Shown: positions 1 to 8,473 of the stretch, piece after piece | How positions within the stretch are numbered: the first letter of the stretch is position 1 | Layout of the letters: the number at the start of each line of letters is the position of its first letter | Assembly (NCBI GenBank): GCA_025964715.1 | Contig: JAOPYH010000377.1 | Coordinates: 1-57,194 of the forward strand | Direction of reading: 5' to 3' | Origin: Streptosporangiaceae bacterium | GTDB lineage: Bacteria; Actinomycetota; Actinomycetes; Streptosporangiales; Streptosporangiaceae | Length of the DNA: 57,194 nucleotides | The notes under the pieces: generated by a model | What the model was told of the DNA's origin: nothing | The model's database searches: none | Seen by the model: the letters and a program-made list of their open reading frames with translations, nothing else | Translations under genes and position numbers: made by a program

Positions 1-588
1 GATGTTGGTGCAGTGACCGGCGGTCAGGAAGTAGTTCGCCCCGCTGCTGCTACGGACGTTGAAGCCGAGCGAGCAGCGCGAGCCGCCGGTGTAGATGGCC
101 TGGCCGCCCGCGATGCGCAGGCTGAACGTGCCCGGGACGCGCTCGACGCGGGCCGCGCCGCCGAACTTCGTCACGACGGACTGCACCTTGGCCAGCTTGG
201 CGCCGGTGATCGACTGGTCCAGCGAGACGACGACCTGGTTGGCGGCCGGGTCCACGGCCCACGCGGTGCCGGGAATCTTGGCGGACCGGTCGAGCGCGGA
301 AGTGATCTTCTTGAGGTCCGCGCCGCTGCGGGCCACGGTCCTGGGGATGGCACCGGCCGCGGCCACGGTCTGGGCCGCGGCGCTGTCGGTGACGGTCACC
401 ACGAGCTTGCCGGACCTGCCGTCCAGGTAGGAGCCCGCGCTGCGAGAGCCGAGCTGCTGCTGGAAGGCGGTGGACAGCTTGGCCGGGTCCGGCTTGGCCA
501 CCGGTGCCGCCTGCGCGGCCGGGGCGGCGGCGAGGAGCGCGGCCGCCACACCGGTGGTGAGGACGACGGCGGGGATACGGGCTTTCAC
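1..588 (-). CDS. Streptogrisin-like S1 family secreted serine protease, N-terminal part (runs off window)
   Basis: Reading the minus strand from a GTG at 588 gives 196 codons open to the window edge. An AGGAGG ribosome site lies just upstream of the GTG. The first ~30 residues form a Sec signal peptide (KAR, then an Ala/Leu-rich core ending AAPAAQAAP). A prodomain of about 115 residues follows, then the start of a chymotrypsin-fold catalytic domain with GGSRCSLGF and FLTAGHC, which carries the catalytic His and the first disulfide cysteines. This layout is that of actinomycete streptogrisin/alpha-lytic proteases: exported, folded with the help of the prodomain, then self-cleaved. The Asp and Ser of the triad lie outside the window. 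The enzyme would act outside the cell as an endopeptidase. Confidence 0.88.
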   Translation of the reverse strand, partial: MKARIPAVVLTTGVAAALLAAAPAAQAAPVAKPDPAKLSTAFQQQLGSRSAGSYLDGRSGKLVVTVTDSAAAQTVAAAGAIPRTVARSGADLKKITSALDRSAKIPGTAWAVDPAANQVVVSLDQSITGAKLAKVQSVVTKFGGAARVERVPGTFSLRIAGGQAIYTGGSRCSLGFNVRSSSGANYFLTAGHCTNI

Positions 589-611
589 GGGGGGCCTCCT
601 GCGGGGGGATG

Positions 612-633
612 GATACATCCGGGGCGATGTATC
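612..633. promoter_or_regulatory. Perfect inverted repeat in the leader of the protease gene
   Basis: GATACATC and GATGTATC are perfect complements separated by 6 nt and lie 24 nt before the protease GTG. The site could be an operator for a regulator or a leader hairpin. The surrounding 640-670 stretch is unusually AT-rich for this DNA. Confidence 0.45.
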
Positions 634-803
634 TCTGGGGCTCCTTGCAAATACTTAAAAAACTTCAAGGCCCCGGCAAGAGGAAGAATCTGCCAATAAG
701 CCGCGTAACCGTATGGCAACCTCTTGACCCCGATAGATTGGATAGCCGGGACCAAGGCTTAAAGCCCGCTATATGTCGCTCCGTGCCCTTCTGATTACGC
801 CCG

Positions 804-834
804 CCCGGCCGGTTTATGGCCGATGTCGGCCGGG
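804..834 (-). terminator. Candidate terminator hairpin downstream of the GPP34 gene
   Basis: CCCGGCC (804-810) pairs with GGCCGGG (828-834), and an inner GGCCG/CGGCC hairpin sits in the loop. It lies directly after the GPP34 stop codon in the minus direction. There is no U-tract, which is common for actinomycete terminators. Confidence 0.4.
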
Positions 835-837
835 ACT

Positions 838-1497
838 TCAGGAGCCCGCGGCGCCGGACGAGGCGGCGGCCGCGGTGGCCGCCCGTTTCCGCTGGATCGC
901 CTTGCGCAGGGCCGCGGCGGCCGGGCCGCCGACCTCGCCCAAATCCTTGATCCGGTCCTTGTTCCTGCGCCGCTCCCTGCCGTCAAGCACGGTCCGGAGG
1001 CCGCCGCCCGCCGCCAGCGCCACGGTGGCCGCGTCGCGCGGGTCCACGTTGGCCGGCGACCTTCCCTCGCGCAGCGCGGTCGTGGCCCGCCGGTTGAGCT
1101 GGGTCACCACGCGCGGGTCCCGTACGGTCACGGTGTGGCCGGGGAAGATGCCCAGGCGGCGCCGCGGCTCCACCCGGATCCAGCCGTCGGCCGCCAGGTG
1201 ACCCCGTACGGCTCCGACCATCCCGCGGGAGCCCTTGCGCACCCAGTGGGTCCACGACCTGGGCCGTGACTCCGCGACCTGCCGGAGCACGTCCTCCAGC
1301 ACCGGTCCCGGGCCGGGCTCCCGCACGAACACGCGCGGCTTGCCGGACTCCTCGGTGAGGTGGCCGTTCAGATACAGCTCGGCGAGCGCCGCGGCCCGCA
1401 GCACATAGCCGAGCTCCTGGCATCGGGACATCCGCTGCCTGTGCACGTCGTAGGCCAGCAGGAACAGCCGGTCGGGAAGCGAGTCGGGAAGTTTCAT
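838..1497 (-). CDS. GPP34/GOLPH3-family protein
   Basis: This 219-residue protein begins KLPDSLPDRLFLLAYD and continues with LRAAALAELYLNGHL, the hallmark start of the GPP34 domain (the fold of eukaryotic GOLPH3/Vps74, which binds phosphoinositides at membranes). The domain fills nearly the whole protein, and an Ala/Arg-rich tail ends it. Actinomycetes carry many GPP34 proteins of unknown function; a role at membranes or lipids is inferred only from the fold. The ATG at 1497 follows the RHH gene stop by three bases, with a GAGGA ribosome site inside that gene, so the two are cotranslated from one transcript. Confidence 0.8.
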   Translation of the reverse strand: MKLPDSLPDRLFLLAYDVHRQRMSRCQELGYVLRAAALAELYLNGHLTEESGKPRVFVREPGPGPVLEDVLRQVAESRPRSWTHWVRKGSRGMVGAVRGHLAADGWIRVEPRRRLGIFPGHTVTVRDPRVVTQLNRRATTALREGRSPANVDPRDAATVALAAGGGLRTVLDGRERRRNKDRIKDLGEVGGPAAAALRKAIQRKRAATAAAASSGAAGS

Positions 1498-1500
1498 CGC

Positions 1501-1725
1501 CTATTCCTCGGGGGGTTGCGGAGGGGACTGTGTCTTCGGCGGGCGGCCGGGGCGGCGCATCCGCCCGACGCCGCCGGGCAGCCGCCCGGCGTCGGCGAGT
1601 GCCTTGCGCAGCAGGAACTCGATCTGCGCGTTCGTGCTGCGCAGCTCGTCTCCGGCCCATCTGGCCAGGGCGTCGTGCACGGCCGGGTCCAGGCGGAGCA
1701 GGATCTTTTTTCGCTCAGCCGTCAC
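1501..1725 (-). CDS. Small ribbon-helix-helix (Arc-type) protein
   Basis: A 74-residue protein starting at GTG 1725, which overlaps the stop of the upstream SPFH gene as GTGA. Residues 4-45 ([20 protein letters not shown], then [14 protein letters not shown]) match the beta strand and two helices of Arc/MetJ-type ribbon-helix-helix DNA-binding domains. The tail is Pro/Arg-rich. Such a protein would bind DNA as a dimer and may regulate its own operon. Its position between SPFH and GPP34 genes, with overlap on one side and a three-base gap on the other, points to one transcript. Confidence 0.75.
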   Translation of the reverse strand: MTAERKKILLRLDPAVHDALARWAGDELRSTNAQIEFLLRKALADAGRLPGGVGRMRRPGRPPKTQSPPQPPEE

Positions 1726-2633
1726 TGGTAGAGGGAGCCGGTGTTGATGACGGGCTGAGTCGTGTGATCGCTGCACAGGACGACGAGGAGGTTGCTCACC
1801 ATCGCCGCCTTGCGCTCCTCGTCGAGCTCGACCACGTTGTGCTCGTCCAGCTTGGTCAGAGCGGCCTCTACCATGCCGACCGCCCCTTCGACGATTCGCT
1901 GGCGGGCGGCCACGACGGCGCCGGCCTGCTGGCGCCGCAGCATGGCCTGGGCGATTTCGGGGGCGTATGCCAGGTGCGTGATCCGGGACTCGATGACCTT
2001 CACCCCGGCGCTGGCGACCCGGGCCGCGATCTCCTTGGAGAGCTTGGCGGTGATCTCGTCGGCGTTGTCGCGCAGCGACATCTGGCCGGCCTCGTGGGCG
2101 TCGTAGGGGTAGCTGTTGGCGATGTGCCGGACCGCAGTCTCGGTCTGGATGGCGACGAACTCCACGAAGTCGTCGACCTCGAAGAACGCGCGTGCGGTGT
2201 CCTCCACCTGCCAGACGACGACCGCAGCCATCTCGATGGGGTTGCCGTCGGCGTCGTTGACCTAGGCCACGTCGGTCTCGTGGTTGCGGATCCGGGTGGA
2301 GATGCGGCGCCGGGCGGTGATCGGGTTGACCCACCGCAGCCCGTCGGTGCGGACCGTACCGGTGTAGCGGCCGAGCAGCTGAAGCGCGCGCGCCTCTCCG
2401 GGCGCGACGGGGGTCAGGCCGCCCCCCACGACCAGACCGGCCAGCAGGACGAGCACCCCGGCGGCCACGAGGACACCGCTCACCGTTCCGTTCTGCGCCG
2501 CGCCCCGTACGGCCAGTGCCGCGCCGGCCAGCACGGCCACCACGGTGACGCCGAGCATCGGCCATCCGTTGACGCCACGGGCGATCCGCTCTCGCACCTG
2601 AGGCGCGGGCATGTCCACGTGATCGACGGTCAT
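1722..2633 (-). pseudogene. SPFH/band-7 domain protein interrupted by an in-frame amber codon
   Basis: From ATG 2633 (after GAGGAGG) the frame encodes two hydrophobic segments, then GLTPVAPGEARALQLLGRY and the start of the SPFH domain, and stops at TAG 2262-2264 after RNHETDVA. The same frame then resumes as [17 protein letters not shown] and runs to GSLYQ at 1722. Intact actinobacterial relatives read straight through this point, usually with a lysine, and AAG to TAG is a single change. Both halves together make a full-length SPFH (stomatin/flotillin-like) membrane scaffold protein of about 300 residues. Either the gene is dead, the stop is a sequencing error, or the C-terminal part is made separately from ATG 2231. 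The promoter side holds a small palindrome TAGCA-TAG-TGCTA at 2664-2676. Confidence 0.8.
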
Positions 2634-2764
2634 GGGGGTCCTCCTCGCTGTACGGCAGGAAACTAGCATAGTGCTATCACATTACTTCGCCGTAGGGTGA
2701 GGATGACCGGATCGGGCCACCGCGAGGTTCCGCCCATGCCGGGTCCCGGATAGGTTCGTCTGCC

Positions 2765-3802
2765 GTGACCGAAACGCGCATTCGTGAGTCCTGGGTCGTC
2801 GTCGGGCTCGACAACGGCGGCACGAGCAACAACGCCACCGTGCTGGACGCCTCGGGCCGGTTCCTGGTCGACCGGCTGGTGGAGGTCCCCAGCCTCGTGC
2901 GGGAGGGGCCGGCGGCGGCCGTCGAGGCGCTCGTGCGGGCACTTGAAACCGTCCTCGAGCTCACCGGGACCCCGCGCGCCGACGTCCGGGCCATCGGCCT
3001 GGACACGCCCGGCCCGGCGAGCGCGGACGGGGTCATCTCCTCCAAGGGGGCGACGAACTTCGCCCAGCCGGAGTGGTGGGGCTTCGACATCCGTTCCGCG
3101 CTCGAGGTGCGGATCGGGCTGCCGGTGGTCTACAACAACGACGGGAACGCCGCGGCGCTGTACGCCCATCACGAGTGCTTCGGAGCCGAGGCGGGCCGGC
3201 ACTCGTCGGTCTCGGCGATCGTGGGCACCGGGCTCGGCGGTGGCGTCGTGGAGGCCGGCCAGGTCGTGCGGGGCGCGGCCGGCATGGCAGGAGAACTCGG
3301 CCACGTGCAGATTCCGATGACAGGCCTGCTCGAGGAGGGACAGCCGGTGCCGGTCTGCAACTGCGGGCTGGCGGGCGACGTCGAGAGCGTCGCCTCGCTG
3401 ACCGGCATCGAGAGGAACCTGCTGCCCTACTGGCTGACCCGGTTCGAGGGTCACGAGCTGGCCCGGGCCGGGTCGCCGGCCGAGGCGGCGAAGCTGGTGC
3501 GCGGCTACGCGGAGAACCGCGATCCGCTGGCACTCAAGATCTTCGAGCAGCAGGCCATCGCACTCGGGCGGCTTTTCAGCATCGCCGCCAACTTCACCGA
3601 TCCGAGCACCTACTTCGTCGGCGGTGGCGTCGTGGAGACCTCACCGGGCTTCCGGGACTGGTTCCTCGCCACGGTCCGCCAGCACACCGTCCTGCGGGAG
3701 GAGCAGGCGCGCGCCGCCACGTTCGCCCTCGTTCCCGACCTGGACATGGCCGGCGCGCGCGGTGCCGCGGTCGCCGCGCTCGGGGTGGTCGGGACCGGCT
3801 GA
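2765..3802 (+). CDS. ROK-family protein (sugar kinase-like)
   Basis: This 345-residue protein starts at GTG 2765. DNGGTSNNATVLD is the phosphate-1 loop of the ASKHA/ROK fold. NNDGNAAALYAH (residues ~125-136), VGTGLGGGVV and GELGHVQI match ROK catalytic and ATP-binding segments. The usual ROK zinc motif CxCGxxGC is reduced to CNCGLAGD, so the third cysteine is missing; this may mark a subfamily with no zinc or another ligand. No N-terminal HTH is present, so it is more likely an enzyme than a repressor. The sugar cannot be read from sequence. It converges on the drug exporter gene with only four bases between the stops. Confidence 0.8.
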   Translation: MTETRIRESWVVVGLDNGGTSNNATVLDASGRFLVDRLVEVPSLVREGPAAAVEALVRALETVLELTGTPRADVRAIGLDTPGPASADGVISSKGATNFAQPEWWGFDIRSALEVRIGLPVVYNNDGNAAALYAHHECFGAEAGRHSSVSAIVGTGLGGGVVEAGQVVRGAAGMAGELGHVQIPMTGLLEEGQPVPVCNCGLAGDVESVASLTGIERNLLPYWLTRFEGHELARAGSPAEAAKLVRGYAENRDPLALKIFEQQAIALGRLFSIAANFTDPSTYFVGGGVVETSPGFRDWFLATVRQHTVLREEQARAATFALVPDLDMAGARGAAVAALGVVGTG

Positions 3803-3814
3803 GGCCTCAGCCGG
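3795..3814. terminator. Bidirectional terminator palindrome containing both convergent stop codons
   Basis: A perfect 20-base palindrome centred on AGGCCT. The TGA of the ROK gene (3800-3802) and the TGA of the exporter gene (complement of 3807-3809) both lie inside it, so each transcript would end in the same hairpin. Confidence 0.6.
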
Positions 3815-5333
3815 ACAGTTTCTCGGTCCGCCTCGGCATGAGGAAGAGCACCGCGACGCCCACCACGGCGACGGCGACGACGCTGAGGAACACGTGATGC
3901 GCCGCCTGGTACAGCGAGGTGCGCACGAACGCCGCCACCGCCGAGCCGGGTCCGGTGCCATGCCCGGTGAGGACCAGGCTGGTGGCGTCCACGCTCTTCG
4001 GAAGCCGGCCCGCGAGCTCCTTCGGCGGATGCGCGAACCGGCCGGCCAGGGTCGCGTTGGCGATGGCGCCGAAGACCGCGACTCCGACGGCGCTGCCTAT
4101 GGAGCGGCTGAACATGTTCGCCCCGGTCACGAGGCCGCGGCGGTCCCAGTCCACGGAGGACTGGATGGCGACCAGAACCGGGCCGGCCGCCAGGCCCAGC
4201 CCCACGCCGACCACGAAGCACGCGGCCGCGACGTGCAGGACCTGCGCGTGCGCGCTGAGCGTGGCGCACAGCACGGTGCCGATGACGAACACCACGCTGC
4301 CGATGAGGGCCGTGTCGCGGAATCCGATGCGCAGGTAGAGGCGGCCGGCCTGGCTCGCCGCCAGGGGCCAGCCCATGCTCAGGGCGGCCAGGGTGAATCC
4401 GGCGACCAGCGGGCCGGTGCCGAGGACGCCCTGCGCGTACGTGGGAACGTAGGAGCTGAGGCCCATGACCAGCGCGCCCACGCACAGGGCGGACAGTGAT
4501 CCACCCGTGAGGGTGCGGTGCCGGAAGACCCACAGCGGCAGGATCGGTTCGGCCGCCCGGCGCTCCACCAGCACGAAGGCCACCAGCGTCACCACGCCCG
4601 CCGCGAAGATGAGCAGGCTGGGGACGGAGGCCCAGCCCCACGCGACTCCGCCTTCGAGAAGGCCGAGGATGACCAGGGAGCACCCGGCGGTGAGGAGCAC
4701 GGCGCCCGTGTAGTCGATGCGGTGTGCGCGCCGCGTCACCTTCTCCTTGAAGTGGCGGGCGAGCGTCCAGGCCGCCACCGCGCCGAGCGGCAGGTTGACG
4801 AAGAAGATCCAGCGCCACGACAGGTACTGCGCGAAGACGCCACCGAGAGTCGGGCCGAGCACGGCGGCGATGCCCCACACGCTGGCGATGTAGCCCTGCA
4901 CGCGGGCCCGTTCCTCGACCGTGTACATGTCGCCGACCATCGTCATGCTCATGGGTTGTACGGCGCCGGCGCCCATGCCCTGGATCGCGCGGAAGATGAT
5001 GAGCGCCGGCATGCTCCAGGCGAGCCCGCACAGCACGGAGCCGAGCAGGAAGACGGCGATGCCGAAGAACATGACAGGCCTGCGGCCGACCACGTCGGCG
5101 AACTTGCCGTACAGCGGCACGGTGACGGCCTGCGTGAGCAGGTAGATCGAGAACAGCCAGGGGAACTGGGAGAACCCGCCGACGTCGCCGACCACCGAGG
5201 GGACCGCGGTCGCGATGATGGTGCTGTCCAGTGCGACCAGGCCGGTGCTGAGCATCAGCGCGGCCAGCACCGGGCCACGTTCCGACCGGAGGCCGATGCC
5301 CTTCGAGGTCGCGGGGGGAGTTGTCGTCGTCAC
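3807..5333 (-). CDS. DHA2-type MFS drug exporter (EmrB/QacA family, 14 TM)
   Basis: A 508-residue membrane protein starting at GTG 5333. Motif C-like LDSTIIATAVPSVVGDVGGF in TM1, motif A-like GKFADVVGRRPVMF between TM2 and TM3, and the length with about 14 hydrophobic segments place it in the DHA2 (EmrB/QacA) group, which exports drugs by proton antiport. Substrate is unknown. It lies on the same strand as the upstream ABC operon but is separated from it by a strong hairpin at 5458-5480, so it probably has its own promoter in 5334-5457. No dedicated regulator gene is adjacent. Confidence 0.9.
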   Translation of the reverse strand: MTTTTPPATSKGIGLRSERGPVLAALMLSTGLVALDSTIIATAVPSVVGDVGGFSQFPWLFSIYLLTQAVTVPLYGKFADVVGRRPVMFFGIAVFLLGSVLCGLAWSMPALIIFRAIQGMGAGAVQPMSMTMVGDMYTVEERARVQGYIASVWGIAAVLGPTLGGVFAQYLSWRWIFFVNLPLGAVAAWTLARHFKEKVTRRAHRIDYTGAVLLTAGCSLVILGLLEGGVAWGWASVPSLLIFAAGVVTLVAFVLVERRAAEPILPLWVFRHRTLTGGSLSALCVGALVMGLSSYVPTYAQGVLGTGPLVAGFTLAALSMGWPLAASQAGRLYLRIGFRDTALIGSVVFVIGTVLCATLSAHAQVLHVAAACFVVGVGLGLAAGPVLVAIQSSVDWDRRGLVTGANMFSRSIGSAVGVAVFGAIANATLAGRFAHPPKELAGRLPKSVDATSLVLTGHGTGPGSAVAAFVRTSLYQAAHHVFLSVVAVAVVGVAVLFLMPRRTEKLSG

Positions 5334-5457
5334 GTAGGGGCTCTCCTGGGGGCTTGCGGCAAATCGTCAAGGCCGGTCGCACCGCATGACGGCGTGACCG
5401 GCCCTTCTGCACAACCTCGTCCGCTCATGGTCCATTCCTGCGGAGGTGACCGAAGAC

Positions 5458-5480
5458 GGCCCCGGCATCGTGCCGGAGCC
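5458..5480 (-). terminator. Terminator hairpin of the ABC importer operon
   Basis: Read on the minus strand, GGCTCCGGCA and TGCCGGGGCC form a 10-bp stem with one G-U pair and a 3-nt loop (CGA). It lies 30 nt after the stop of the binding-protein gene. Confidence 0.65.
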
Positions 5481-5510
5481 GCCTTCGCAGAGCGTGCGGG
5501 CGCCCTGCGC

Positions 5511-6557
5511 CTAGTGCTTCGCCTTCTGCGCGAAGTCGGTGGTGTAGGTCTTGGTCAGGTCGATGGTGTCCTTGCGGCCCTTGACGTTGGGGGAGAACTG
5601 CGCCAGCACCTCGAGCACGTTGCGGGCCCCGTCCGCGGGCATGATGCCATCGGCGTTGAACATCCCGATGGTGTCGGTGATGCCCTTTTCGTACAGCTTC
5701 GGGTCGCCGCCGGCGTAGTCCGCCGGCATCTTGGCGGCGATCTGTGCAGGGGTCTGGGTCTTGATCCACCCGAGCGTGCGGACGAAGGCGTTGGCGAGCT
5801 TCTGCACGGTGTCCGGGTGCGCCTTCACGTAGGCGCAGTCCATGTACAGCGAGCTGGACGGGTACAGGCCGCCGAGGGCGGCCTTGGTGGCCGCCTCGGT
5901 CCGCATGTCCACCAGGATCTTGCCCTTCCCGGTGGTGAGGAGCCGGGCGGTGGTCGGGTCCGTGGACATGCCGGCGTCGATGCCGCCGTTCTCCAGGGCA
6001 GCGATGAAGGTCTGGCCGGCACCGGCCTTGACGGTCGTGTAGTCCGACGTCTGGAGGCCGTGCTTGACCGCCAGAAAACGGGTGAGGAAGTCAGTGGAGG
6101 AGCCGGGGCTCGTGACGCCCAGCCTGGTCCCCTTGAAGTCGGCCGGCGACTTGATCTTGCCGGCCTTCGCGGTGGAGACGATCTCGACCTCGCCGGGCAC
6201 GTCGGCGAACTGCACGACGCTCTGGATGCACTTGCCCTTGGTCTGCAGGTCGATCGTGTGGTCGTAGAAGCCGACGACGCCCTGGACGTCACCGGAGATC
6301 AGCACGTTCTCGGCCTGCGCGCCGGCCGGCTCGGTGAGGAGCTGGACGTTCAGGCCTTCCTGCTTGAAATAGCCGAGCTGGTCGGTGAGCTTGGCGGGCA
6401 GGTAGATCACTTTGTCGATGCCACCCACCATGATCTTGATGTTGCCGGCATCGCCCTTCGAGCCGCCGGACGCGGACTGCGAACTGCGGCAGGCGGACAC
6501 CGACAGGGCGGTCACCGCGGCCAGGGCGGCCGCGGCGACGCGGGTGGTCTTGCGCAT
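5511..6557 (-). CDS. NitT/TauT-type ABC transporter substrate-binding lipoprotein
   Basis: This 348-residue protein has a lipoprotein signal (MRKTTRV, hydrophobic core, VSAC lipobox with Cys 23). The body is an NMT1/SsuA-like periplasmic-binding fold: IKIMVGGIDKVIYLPAKLTDQLGYFKQEGLNVQL at the start, then SPGSSTDF in the ligand-cleft region and GGIDAGMSTDPTTARLL. The ATG at 6557 follows a GAAGGAGA site. It is the third gene of the ATPase-permease-binding protein operon, 60 nt after the permease stop. The family carries nitrate, sulfonates, taurine and thiamine-precursor-like compounds; the substrate here cannot be assigned. Confidence 0.9.
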   Translation of the reverse strand: MRKTTRVAAAALAAVTALSVSACRSSQSASGGSKGDAGNIKIMVGGIDKVIYLPAKLTDQLGYFKQEGLNVQLLTEPAGAQAENVLISGDVQGVVGFYDHTIDLQTKGKCIQSVVQFADVPGEVEIVSTAKAGKIKSPADFKGTRLGVTSPGSSTDFLTRFLAVKHGLQTSDYTTVKAGAGQTFIAALENGGIDAGMSTDPTTARLLTTGKGKILVDMRTEAATKAALGGLYPSSSLYMDCAYVKAHPDTVQKLANAFVRTLGWIKTQTPAQIAAKMPADYAGGDPKLYEKGITDTIGMFNADGIMPADGARNVLEVLAQFSPNVKGRKDTIDLTKTYTTDFAQKAKH

Positions 6558-6617
6558 GGGGGTCTCCTTCAGGGGGTCGGGCAGGGGGTCGGGCGGGGAC
6601 GTCGCGGGAGGTCTGCG

Positions 6618-7508
6618 TCAGATCGGCTGTTCATGGCCCGAGGTGGGCGGCCGCCAGCGCAGCAGGCGCCGCTCCAGCAGCGTGAGCAGCCACTCGGCGA
6701 GCAGTGCGATCACGGTGATCACGATCATTCCGGCGTAGATGCCGGCCGAGTCGAAGGTGCCCTGGGCGTGGTTGATGAGCAGCCCGAGTCCCTTGTCCGC
6801 GCCGCTGTACTCCCCGACCACGGCGCCGATGATGGCGAAGCCGAAGGCCGAGTGAAGTGAGGCGAGGATCCAGGAGGTCGCGCTCGGCACGACGATCGTG
6901 CGAAGCACCTGCATGCGTCCGGCGCCCAGGATGCGGGCGTTGTTCACGAGGTTCGCGTCGACCTCCCGCGCGCCCTGGAAGGCGTTGAAGAACACCGCGA
7001 AGAAGACGAGGACGAAAGCCGTGGCGATCTTGGAGGACATGCCCAGGCCGAACCAGATGACGAACAGCGCGGCCAGGATGATTCGCGGGATGGCGTTCGC
7101 GGCCTTGATGAAGGGCGCGCACACGTCGGACACGAACCGGCTGCGGCCGAGCACGATGCCCAGGACGATGCCGCCGACGCTGCCGAGCACGAACCCGGCC
7201 AGCGCCTCCTGCAGCGTGTAGGAGATCTGGGTCCAGATGGTGCCCTGCGACGTGCCGGTGGTGAACCACTCCACCAGCCGGGTCCAGATGGCCGACGGCT
7301 TGGAGTAGTAGAACGGATCGATCAGGTGGGCGGCGGCGAGCTCCCAGCTGCCGAGCCACGCGGCGATGAGCAGGACCCGGACGCCGTTGACGGTGAGCAG
7401 GCGGCGGCGGTGCGCCGCGCGGGCCCTGGTCACGGCGCCGGCGTGGTCGTCGGCGGTGGGCTTGGGCGCGCCGGTGGGCGTCTCCATGGTGGAGGTCTCA
7501 GGCGGCAT
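6618..7508 (-). CDS. ABC transporter permease (SsuC/TauC-like)
   Basis: A 296-residue inner-membrane protein with about six TM segments and the BPD-type EAA loop (SATSWILASLHSAFGFAIIGAVVGEY region). Residues 50-75 (LLIAAWLGSWELAAAHLIDPF) and 110-135 are the first TM helices. The start at ATG 7508 overlaps the ATPase gene by 11 nt and is preceded by AAAGGGG; a second ATG at 7487 is possible. It forms the membrane channel for the importer together with the ATPase upstream and the lipoprotein downstream. Confidence 0.9.
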   Translation of the reverse strand: MPPETSTMETPTGAPKPTADDHAGAVTRARAAHRRRLLTVNGVRVLLIAAWLGSWELAAAHLIDPFYYSKPSAIWTRLVEWFTTGTSQGTIWTQISYTLQEALAGFVLGSVGGIVLGIVLGRSRFVSDVCAPFIKAANAIPRIILAALFVIWFGLGMSSKIATAFVLVFFAVFFNAFQGAREVDANLVNNARILGAGRMQVLRTIVVPSATSWILASLHSAFGFAIIGAVVGEYSGADKGLGLLINHAQGTFDSAGIYAGMIVITVIALLAEWLLTLLERRLLRWRPPTSGHEQPI

Positions 7509-8319
7509 TGCCGGTACCCCTTTTCCGGGTGATCTGGACTTCTTCCCGCAGGGACTCCCACACCTCGCGGTAGATCTCGAGGAACTCGGGGGTGAGCCGG
7601 ATCTCCTCGGCGTCTCGCGGGCGCGGCAGCGGGATGGGGAATGAGCCCTTGATGGTGGCCGGACCCGCGGTCATGAGGACGACGCGGTCGGCGAGGACGA
7701 TGGCCTCCTCGAGGTCGTGGGTCACGAACACCACGGCGGAGCCGGAGCCGGTCCACAGCCGCAGCAGCTCGTCCTGCATGAGGCCGCGGGTCTGCACGTC
7801 CAGTGCGGAGAAGGGCTCGTCCATCAGCAGGATCGAGGGTTCGTTGACCAGCGTCTGGGCCAGCGCGACGCGCTTGCGCATGCCCCCGGACAGCTGGTGC
7901 GGGTAGTAGGACTCGAAGCCGGACAGCCCTACCCGGTCCACCCACTCGCGTGCCCGCGCACGGGCCGCCTTCTTCGGCATGCCGCGATAGCGCGGGCCGG
8001 CCGCGATGTTGTCCAGCACCGAGCGCCAGGGAAGCACGGCGTCGGCCTGGAACATGTAGCCGACGCCTTCGGGAATGCCATCGACGGGGGAGCCGTGCAC
8101 GATCGCCTCGCCGGTGGAGGGGGGCTCCAGACCCGAGACGAGCGACAGGGTGGTGGACTTGCCGCAGCCGGTCGGGCCGACCACGGCCACGAACTCGCCG
8201 GCCTCTACGGCGAAGTCGAGGTCGCGGACGGCCGTGTGGACTCCACGGGCCGACCGGAAACGTTTCGTGGCGCCGCGGAGTTCTATCACGGGGCCAGGGG
8301 GCTTGGGTTGCGAGGACAT
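7498..8319 (-). CDS. ABC transporter ATP-binding protein (SsuB/TauB-like)
   Basis: This 273-residue ATPase has Walker A GPTGCGKST, the signature LSGGMRKRV, Walker B ILLMDEPFSALD and the switch histidine in VTHDLEEAI. These are the standard parts of a NitT/TauT-family nucleotide-binding subunit. It is the first gene of the importer operon. No clear ribosome site precedes ATG 8319, so a leaderless message is possible. A two-component system starts 154 nt away on the other strand, which suggests the importer is its target. Confidence 0.9.
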   Translation of the reverse strand: MSSQPKPPGPVIELRGATKRFRSARGVHTAVRDLDFAVEAGEFVAVVGPTGCGKSTTLSLVSGLEPPSTGEAIVHGSPVDGIPEGVGYMFQADAVLPWRSVLDNIAAGPRYRGMPKKAARARAREWVDRVGLSGFESYYPHQLSGGMRKRVALAQTLVNEPSILLMDEPFSALDVQTRGLMQDELLRLWTGSGSAVVFVTHDLEEAIVLADRVVLMTAGPATIKGSFPIPLPRPRDAEEIRLTPEFLEIYREVWESLREEVQITRKRGTGNAA

Positions 8320-8326
8320 GGCCGGA

Positions 8327-8471
8327 GGTTACGAACGCGTGTCCGGCGCGGGAAGTATTTCGCAGCGAAGTGATCGCAAGCCGCGTTAGCGCAGGTTGTA
8401 CGCATTTTCCTGGCTTCTGCGCCTTTTGCTTACCCGGCCGGGACGTGACCTGCGTGGGTTACGGTGTCCGG
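8327..8471. promoter_or_regulatory. Divergent control region with a spaced direct repeat
   Basis: GGTTACG(AACGC)GTGTCCGG at 8327-8346 and GGTTACG-GTGTCCGG at 8457-8471 are near-copies, the first carrying a 5-base insertion. One lies at the start of the importer operon and the other next to the sensor kinase start. They could be binding sites for the CitB-like regulator. No convincing -35/-10 pair was found. Confidence 0.35.
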
Positions 8472-8473
8472 AA

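Noticed and set aside
1501..2565. A 354-residue extended RHH protein
   Set aside because: The extension is a shadow of the SPFH gene; the RHH domain starts right after GTG 1725, which overlaps the SPFH stop.
4518..6860. A 780-codon plus-strand frame across the exporter and importer genes
   Set aside because: It crosses the 3' region of one real gene, an intergenic terminator and another gene on the other strand; composition is His/Arg/Gly-rich noise.
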